A DNA stretch of 30,041 nt from assembly GCF_042434745.1 (NCBI RefSeq), contig NZ_JBHLSS010000069.1; one strand, 5' to 3'. This document shows, one piece after another, positions 25,054 through 30,041 of the stretch. The stretch is from Azotobacter paspali (lineage in GTDB: Bacteria > Pseudomonadota > Gammaproteobacteria > Pseudomonadales > Pseudomonadaceae). The notes under the pieces are model-generated. The model was not told where the DNA came from. It did not search any database and saw only the letters and a program-made list of their open reading frames with translations. The number at the start of each line of letters is the position of its first letter. Positions within the stretch are counted from its first letter, which is position 1. Both the position numbers and the translations under genes were made by a program.

Positions 25054-25748
25054 TGCTGAGCAGCCTTGCCCTCCTGGGTGGCGAGAGCCTGCAGGCCCAC
25101 CGCCTGGTCAACTCCAAGTTTCCGCCCATTGCCTTGTTCGATGACGTTGCCGACGAAGCGGACTTCGAAGCGCTATATCGGCTTCAGGCAATGACGAATC
25201 CACGGTTGCAGAACGAAATTGGCCGGCTGGAGCTGATCCCTCGTGGCGAGATCCCGTTCGGTATTCCCGGATGCTCGTATGCAACAGCGCCCTTTACCCA
25301 TGTGAACCCAGCCGGCTCGCGCTTTAGCAATGGCAGCTTCGGCGTGCTGTATCTGGCCGATAGGATGGACACGGCGATTGCCGAGGTGCGCCATCACCAG
25401 GAGCGCTACTGGTCGAACGTGCAAGGCCTCAATTACGATCGCTTTGTCTTCAGAGGACTGACCTGCAGCTTCACGGATGCCAGGATGAGGGACGCTACAG
25501 GGGTGCCGCTATCGGACCCCATATATGCCCCCGACGATTACACCCACTCCCATCAATTGGGAAACGAAGCGAAGCGAGAGGCATGCCTAGGCCTGCATTA
25601 CCACTCGGTCCGTTCTTCAGGCAATGTCTGTTGGGCGCTGATGACACCGCGCCCCGTTACATCGATCATCCAGACCGCTCATTACGAGATGATCTGGAGC
25701 AACCGAATTGTCGGTGTCAATCGCATTACAACGCCAGATAGCCGATAG
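25047..25748 (+). CDS. RES-domain toxin (NAD+-degrading)
   Basis: The 233-residue protein carries the RES domain, named for conserved Arg, Glu and Ser. They are visible as Arg92 in PAGSRFSNGSFGVLYLAD, Glu113 in TAIAEVRHH and probably Ser187 in HYHSVRSSG. Studied RES toxins stop growth by breaking down NAD+ (phosphorolysis or hydrolysis), and the cognate Xre antitoxin neutralises them. The GTG start has GAGG (25037-25040) six bases upstream and overlaps the antitoxin end by 7 nt; an in-frame ATG at 25053 is the alternative. The frame is intact and all key residues remain, so the pair may be active. The local DNA is less G+C-rich than the core genes, suggesting transfer. Confidence 0.9.
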   Translation: MVMLSSLALLGGESLQAHRLVNSKFPPIALFDDVADEADFEALYRLQAMTNPRLQNEIGRLELIPRGEIPFGIPGCSYATAPFTHVNPAGSRFSNGSFGVLYLADRMDTAIAEVRHHQERYWSNVQGLNYDRFVFRGLTCSFTDARMRDATGVPLSDPIYAPDDYTHSHQLGNEAKREACLGLHYHSVRSSGNVCWALMTPRPVTSIIQTAHYEMIWSNRIVGVNRITTPDSR

Positions 25749-25807
25749 GATGCAAAAACAGCCTGTGATGGCTGGCAAAAACCGGCCAGGAGCGGTCAGT
25801 TGCGGCT

Positions 25808-25832
25808 GGTGGACAAGTAAACGTTGTCCACC
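25808..25832. repeat. 9-bp perfect inverted repeat after the toxin gene
   Basis: GGTGGACAA (25808-25816) and TTGTCCACC (25824-25832) flank seven bases. It lacks a T-run. It lies between the toxin gene and the insertion sequence, in about 160 bases with no gene, and may serve as a transcript-end hairpin. Confidence 0.5.
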
Positions 25833-25912
25833 TTACACAGATCAAAAGTTCGTGCAAAATGGAAAACTCCCAAGCTCGGCATTCCCATTATTCAGCCTGC
25901 TTGACCTAGTAG

Positions 25913-27119
25913 GGCACCTCTAAAAACCGCCATTCGAATCATGCTGAGCGATGAAATACACTCGTGCTTGCAGCAGAGCTATTCGTCAGGCCTGACGCTC
26001 ACACGGTAAAGCGACCCGAGGCAGCCCGGCCAGAGGCCTGGATCAGGCCATTTCCAGCAGGCTGCTCATCCGTTTCAGGTTGTACACCGCCGATTTGAGC
26101 GTCAGACCAAACTCAGCCCGTGCCAGGCCGATGCTGCGCACGGCCTTGCCGCCCATCCGGGCCAGGCTGGCAAAGACATGTTCGACTCGGGCTCGGGGAC
26201 TGGCTATGCGTTTGTTTCGTGCCTTGTCCCGTTCACCGATCGGCTTGCCGGCCTGGCCCTTGCGCTGGATAGATGGCCTCCAGCCGATCAGGTGGAGCCA
26301 GCGCTCCCGGGGTCTGTCGCGATAGCCGCGATCCGCCCAGACGTCCCGGCTGCTGTTGCCCCGGTCGAGCACATCCACCCAATGCTGGGTATCAGCCTCG
26401 CTGGCATCGCTTACCTTCACGCAGCGGATCAGCGTGTGCCGGCGATCCACGCTGACCGACAGCTTGTAGCCGAAGTACGACTTGCCGTGTTTCTTCGTCC
26501 CGCGCGCCTCGACATCCTTTTGCCGGCGCTTGGCGGGCGACCATTCGACCGGTAGGGCCTGCGCCTTCACCATGGCCTGCTCATCGGCCGTGTCGTGCTG
26601 GATCGGTGCCCGGATAATGCTGACATCGATGATCTGCCCCTCGCGAGCCCGCAAGCCGTGCTCCTGCAACTGGCGCTGCACCTCGGCAAGGATCCGATGC
26701 TCGACGTAGGCCTGTACCAGGCGCTCGCCAAAGACCCAGATCGTGTTGCGATCCGGCACTCGGCCGGCGTTTTTCAACCCGGCAAAACGCTGGAAACTCA
26801 TGCGCTCGAGCAGTTGGAACTCCATCTGCTCGTCGGACAGGTTGAACAACTGCTGGAGCACCAGCAGGCGCGTCATCAGCTCTGTTGGATAAGGCGGCCG
26901 ACCGCCCTTGGCGCGGCTGGGGCGAGGCGCTCTGCGGTCGATCTCGGCTGCCAGGGATGCAAAGTCCACATGCTTGTCCAGTAGAGCCAGTGGGTCGCCC
27001 AGGCTATCGAGTTTGGCTTCACGTTCCTGGTCGGCAAACAGACTGAACATCGGCACGCTCCGGAGGGATCAACAAACCGTCGAGTTTACCCTCGGGACGC
27101 GAGGGTGGTTTTGCGAAGA
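25913..27119 (-). mobile_element. IS5-family insertion sequence
   Basis: A roughly 1.2-kb element with one transposase gene. The ends carry imperfect inverted repeats: 25916-25931 (ACCTCTAAAAACCGCC) and the complement of 27104-27119 (TCTTCGCAAAACCACC), 11 of 16 matching. TAG occurs at 25910-25912 and directly outside the right repeat at 27120-27122, which could be a 3-bp target duplication, but the left junction is not exact. On the right it cuts a tolC-like gene; the rest of that gene is not found on the left, so the insertion or a later deletion removed it. Boundaries are good to a few bases only. Confidence 0.75.
26043..27050 (-). CDS. IS5-family DDE transposase
   Basis: The 335-residue enzyme cuts and joins the element's ends. 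It has the N-terminal DUF772-type domain (GGRPPYPTELMTRLLVLQQLFNLSDEQMEFQLLERMSFQRF) and the DDE catalytic domain. The probable acids are Asp in IIDVSIIRAP, Asp in VWADRGYRD, and Glu in RVEHVFASLARMGGKAVR. The ATG at 27050 has GGAG seven bases upstream; an in-frame GTG two codons earlier is too close to that site. The frame is complete, so the protein may be active. Confidence 0.93.
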   Translation of the reverse strand: MFSLFADQEREAKLDSLGDPLALLDKHVDFASLAAEIDRRAPRPSRAKGGRPPYPTELMTRLLVLQQLFNLSDEQMEFQLLERMSFQRFAGLKNAGRVPDRNTIWVFGERLVQAYVEHRILAEVQRQLQEHGLRAREGQIIDVSIIRAPIQHDTADEQAMVKAQALPVEWSPAKRRQKDVEARGTKKHGKSYFGYKLSVSVDRRHTLIRCVKVSDASEADTQHWVDVLDRGNSSRDVWADRGYRDRPRERWLHLIGWRPSIQRKGQAGKPIGERDKARNKRIASPRARVEHVFASLARMGGKAVRSIGLARAEFGLTLKSAVYNLKRMSSLLEMA

Positions 27120-27597
27120 TAGATCGTCATGGGCCTGCAAGACGGCGACGTAGTGTTCCGCCGCTTTCATTATCAAGTCCTGTTCGTCAGCTAAGAGCTT
27201 GAGAAGGGCCTGATCAAGCTTCTTTTGCGCACCGGTGTAGCCGTACCAACGATCTGCCCTAAATAGCGGCTGAGTTAAATACACTTTGTACACCGCCCCC
27301 GCGCGCTGTGTGTCTGTGCTTTGCTGAACTCCACTGGTGCTGGTCTGGGAAAACACACTTTCGGCGGACAGGCTTGGCAACAGCGTCGCACGCGCTTGAG
27401 GAAGCAGCTCTTTCGTAGCCGAGAATTCATGTCGGGAAACGGCAATCTGCGAGTTGTTAGCCGATGCTTCCTCATAAACTTTCAGGAATCCGTCGCCTGG
27501 GGCACTTGTCGCGCAGGCGCAATTGGCCAAGAGGCCAAGAGGCCAAGAGGCCAAGAGGCCAAGAGGCCAAGAGGCCAAAAAAAAGAATATGACGCAT
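27120..27597 (-). pseudogene. TolC-family outer membrane protein, out of frame and truncated
   Basis: The minus-strand sequence encodes the first about 145 mature residues of a TolC-type channel, the outer-membrane part of type I secretion and efflux systems. Family features are DGFLKVYEEASANNSQI, LLPQARATLLPSLSAESVFSQT, VYLTQPLFRADRWYGY and AAEHYVAVLQAHDDL. The coding then meets the insertion sequence at about 27119. The ATG at 27597 begins an ideal signal peptide (MRHILFFGLLASWPLG), but seven 8-bp repeats leave it one frame off from the mature part. One extra unit, two fewer units, or loss of one T in the T8 run would restore the frame. Two thirds of the gene is missing, so it cannot make a channel here. 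Confidence 0.8.
27525..27580. repeat. Seven-copy 8-bp tandem repeat (GGCCAAGA)
   Basis: Units start at 27525, 27533, 27541, 27549, 27557, 27565 and 27573. The first six are identical and the last reads GGCCAAAA and runs into an A8 tract (27577-27584). The repeat lies within the signal-peptide codons of the tolC-like gene. Because 8 is not a multiple of 3, slippage changes the reading frame, as in known phase-variable contingency genes. Confidence 0.95.
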
Positions 27598-27627
27598 CGT
27601 TACGCCCAGAACGGAAATTATGAAATT

Positions 27628-27651
27628 ACGGCCTTCCCTATGGAAGGCCGT
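27628..27651 (-). terminator. Perfect 10-bp hairpin between JmjC and tolC genes
   Basis: ACGGCCTTCC (27628-27637) and GGAAGGCCGT (27642-27651) flank the loop CTAT. It lies eight bases past the end of the JmjC gene and about 30 before the tolC start. The minus-strand sequence after it is A/T-rich (AATTTCATAATTT) but has no clean T-run, so it may attenuate rather than stop transcription. Confidence 0.5.
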
Positions 27652-27658
27652 GACCCAC

Positions 27659-28779
27659 TCAGGTGTAAAGCACTACTACACCGGCGGCGATCAGTGCACG
27701 CAAGTGTACAACGAACGCGGCTGGTTCGATCGCGCACTCCGACTTCAAGCAAGCGAGGCTGCGCCCTTGGGTTGAGAGATGCTTGCCGATAGGATGCTCT
27801 TTCAACACGTAACCTTCGACGCTTACCTCCAGCCGAACAGATATTTCCTCAAATGGAGAGGCCCATTTGATGAGCACGTCTTCGTACTGCTCCGTTAACA
27901 AGCCGTAGTACATCGCGAAGTACAATCCGTTATCGACATTTTCTCTGTTATACACATGGTTTTCGAACGACTGAAAGTTGTGCTTGTCCAGAATGCTCTC
28001 GCACATTTCGGCCAGCATTGCCTCGTCGAGGTCGTTCACCCCGTCCAGATCGAGCGTATTTCGAAATGCGCTGTCGCGAGACAGCACATTTGCCGTGAGC
28101 TAGTTCAGATAGTCGATTACATAGGGCTTACGCACTCCGACTGCTGCATGGAAACAAGGGCCTTCCGAAGGATATGCGCAATGCCACCAGCCGCGAGGGA
28201 TATAAAGAATGTCTCCCGGTTCGGTGATGACATCCATCCAGGCTTCGCTCGGACAGTCATCGCGATGGTTCACACTTTTCTGCCCGACTATCGGATTCCT
28301 GAAGGTCGGAGGGAAGATCACCCAGCGCTTGCAGCCCAGCAGTTGCGAGGCAAAGACATCGTGACTACCCCAGTGATTGCCAAATGCGCTGTCGCCGGAG
28401 CTGGCAAGATAGCCGTTTGCCGCCACCTGACCTTTCGCAATATGCGCGAGCTCGTTACATAATCGCTTGATCCGTAACGACTTCTGCTCCATTCGATTGA
28501 GTACCAGCGTCGCTCCCGAATCGAGTCCGGAATAGACACAGGCTTTGTTGAATGTGCGTCTGACCAGGCCGTAATGATGAGATGTTTCGGCAAATTCGTT
28601 TTCCGGCACGAGCCGGTCTTTCATGAAGCGCACATTCTTGGAGTCGACATCGACTACATAGAGAAGTTCGTCCAGATCGTTCCAAGAAAAAAGTCACTGC
28701 GAAACGCGGATTTCAACAACACGGGGCGTTGCTGGAAATATTCAGCGCGGAATTTTTTGGCCGGAAAATTCAGATTCAT
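27659..28779 (-). pseudogene. JmjC (cupin) oxygenase gene with frameshift and in-frame TAG
   Basis: Read with two corrections, this is a 373-residue JmjC-type Fe(II)/2-oxoglutarate oxygenase, related to bacterial ribosomal oxygenases and peptide hydroxylases. The N-terminus from the ATG at 28779 is MNLNFPAKKFRAEYFQQRPV, and the next segment WNDLDELLYVVDVDSKNVRFM lies in another frame. One extra T in the T6 run (28687-28692) joins them as DFFSWND. The cupin core reads FGNHWGSHDVFASQLLGCKRW and GDILYIPRGWWH. The usual iron-binding HxD appears as His-Trp-Gly (Gly codon 28367-28369); the distal His is at 28181-28183. A TAG at 28100-28102 splits YLN from LTANVLSRDSAFRNTL, which looks like a Trp codon mutated. 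The start overlaps the previous gene's stop (TGATG). Confidence 0.8.
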
Positions 28780-29368
28780 CAGTCTTGATCCGAGCCTGGT
28801 GGCAATATGTCGATTGGAAGGAGAGTGACATTTGCGTCGGGCAAGTAGGAGCTGTTGGTAAACCAGTAGCCGTGGGTCGATAAATAGACTAGATCGTACA
28901 GGTCGAAAACATGGGCGCCATAAGGCATGTTATCGTACGAGGTCAGATCCATGTGAAAATTGCTCGCACGGAAATTTTTAACCCCTGCGAACTAACAAAG
29001 TCTGTGGCATTAGGCCCGTCATGATGCTTGATGTAAATGTATTCATCAACTGTAATGCCTGAATTTTTTACAACCGGATTTTCGTAGTGAGAGGTGAAAG
29101 TGGTGATATCGCTAAAAAATGCCGCGATCTGATTGGCGGTGTTGTTTTTCGCCCCCAGTGAAGTGTGCGTAGACCAACTATCATTGTTGTAACCAAACAT
29201 GCCTGAAGCTGTAACTCCAGGCTACGGGTTGGTCATGTTTAAACCCAGCGAGGACTCCAGAAAAGCAACTTTTATTGCAAGTTCGACCTGCGAATCGCCA
29301 AAACCATGGCCCTTACCATAGTCAATGATTAACTGCGCGTTTGAAAGTTGGGTTGAATTCAAGGCCAT
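28779..29368 (-). pseudogene. Small lysozyme/lytic-transglycosylase-like gene, broken
   Basis: The ATG at 29368 has AAGGA seven bases upstream and begins MALNSTQLSNAQLIIDYG. The pattern ELAIKVAFLESSLGL, then ASGMFGYNNDSW and NQIAAFFSDI, resembles the catalytic Glu helix and GxxQ region of SLT/lysozyme-like folds, with Glu38 as the candidate acid; this is a fold guess. Two lesions are seen. TAG at 29222-29224 separates NMTNP from PGVTASG. A 1-nt loss near 28990 moves the C-terminal part (GVKNFRASNFHMDLTSYDNM to LLPIDILPPGSDQD) to another frame. Repaired, it would be about 196 residues with no signal peptide. It starts one base after the upstream gene and its TGA overlaps the JmjC ATG, so all three were one operon. 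Confidence 0.65.
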
Positions 29369-29369
29369 C

Positions 29370-30001
29370 TCAATTTCCTTTACATGCCTGCGTGTGCAAG
29401 GCGTTCAGCTTTATTTTTAGGCCCCGACTGAAGTTAGCTGAGTTTTTTTCGCTCAACAGCTTGAATGCTTCACACTGTTGGACGAGTTGCAGCCGAGACT
29501 GCTCTATCAAACGTAGGGTCTCGACAACATGCTGCTCTGTATTGATTTGTGCAGCTAGGTAGTTTCTCAGAACGCTGCGATAAATATTTCTGGACTGTTC
29601 GTCCTCGGCGGGAATGAAACCGAATATACTGTCATCCATTGTCAGGCGATAAACCTTGAAGTTCATGATCTGATCGGGATCGGTCTGCGCCGTTAGGAAA
29701 TAATCAATATCATGAAGCGATCTTATCGCTGCGCCCATCTGGCCGAAATTCAATGCGGCAATGGTTGGGTTGCTGCCAAGTCGGCCAATTACTTGTATTG
29801 TCTCGTTGCGGCCAGCACCGTTATTACCACAGATCATAGGCAGCGCGTGACCATTTACTTGGAGTGTTGAAATTGATGGTAGATTGGCACAGCCTGGTTG
29901 CAGCGTGGTGTTGAGATTGATCAGTTGCTCATAGCTGTTGGATAGAATCAACCGTGCGGCCGAATGGCTGTCTAGAGCATTTTTACCTTATTCTGATTCA
30001 T
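29370..30001 (-). pseudogene. Unrecognised ~210-residue gene with a 1-nt frameshift
   Basis: I do not recognise the family. A 193-codon frame ends at 29370 (ALHTQACKGN). Its best start lies in a different frame: ATG at 30001 preceded by GAGGGAG six bases upstream, giving MNQNKVKML and then TAG. One extra A in the A5 run (T's at 29980-29984 on the plus strand) would join it as MNQNKVKNALDSHSAARLIL. The repaired protein would have about 210 residues, no signal peptide, a Gly/Asn-rich segment (ICGNNGAGRNETIQVIGRLG) and a helical charged C-terminal half likely to form a coiled coil (TEQHVVETLRLIEQSRLQLV). It is first in the visible part of the operon; more genes may lie beyond the window. Confidence 0.55.
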
Positions 30002-30041
30002 ATCCGGCTCCCTCGAAGTAGTGCCTGCAGTCCTGCGCCGA

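Noticed and set aside
25740..25800. Terminator after the RES toxin gene (CTGGC...GCCAG hairpin)
   Set aside because: A hairpin can be drawn near 25768-25790, but it has no T-run on the coding strand.
27525..27580. CRISPR-like or attachment-site repeat
   Set aside because: The units are 8 bp, contiguous and without spacers, so this is a simple tandem repeat. No CRISPR array, tRNA or rRNA gene was found in the window.

Overview
The window looks like the chromosome of a G+C-rich gammaproteobacterium of the Pseudomonas/Azotobacter group. The evidence is gene content and order. ahcY, metF and an rhlE-type helicase follow one another, and then comes a block M16 protease pair, rsmD, yheT-type hydrolase, coaD, ferredoxin, ggt, a DUF1615 lipoprotein, mutM and pfpI. 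I recall both blocks in almost the same order in Pseudomonas aeruginosa. There the ftsYEX-rpoH region lies beside the protease pair; here the helicase gene abuts it, so the two blocks have been joined by a rearrangement. Dispersed hairpin repeats and an IS5-type element fit an Azotobacter or P. stutzeri-like genome, but the species cannot be fixed from this sequence.

Layout. 1-743: repeat-rich leader region with a long imperfect palindrome, a good sigma70 promoter and an S-adenosylhomocysteine (SAH) riboswitch. 744-5118: the methyl-cycle genes ahcY and metF, then a DEAD-box RNA helicase. 5698-16903: plus-strand housekeeping and envelope genes. 16926-17832: minus-strand Na/Pi cotransporter pseudogene. 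18087-18899: mutM on the minus strand. 19064-24300: pfpI, a chemoreceptor, a two-gene ABC-2 exporter of the YadG/YadH type, and rlmI. 24301-25832: accessory DNA with a second copy of the hairpin repeat and a RES/Xre toxin-antitoxin pair. 25913-27119: IS5-family insertion sequence. 27120-30041: an A+T-richer minus-strand operon that runs off the right edge.

The right-hand operon is the most unusual part. In transcription order it encodes an unrecognised protein of about 210 residues, a small lysozyme/lytic-transglycosylase-like protein, a JmjC (cupin) oxygenase and a TolC-family outer membrane protein. The first three genes are tightly packed: one is separated from the next by one base, and the following pair overlap in TGATG. 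Every gene carries at least one lesion: 1-nt frameshifts in the first three, in-frame TAG codons in the second and third, and in tolC an out-of-frame start plus truncation by the IS. The tolC signal-peptide region is built on seven copies of an 8-bp tandem repeat, and the copy number decides whether the ATG is in frame. That architecture is typical of a phase-variable gene. An intact homologue of this locus elsewhere could be an undescribed export or modification system; here it seems decayed, unless some of the 1-nt lesions are sequencing errors.

Regulation visible in the sequence: the SAH riboswitch should raise ahcY(-metF) expression when SAH accumulates. Nested palindromes upstream of the antitoxin gene look like an autoregulatory operator.
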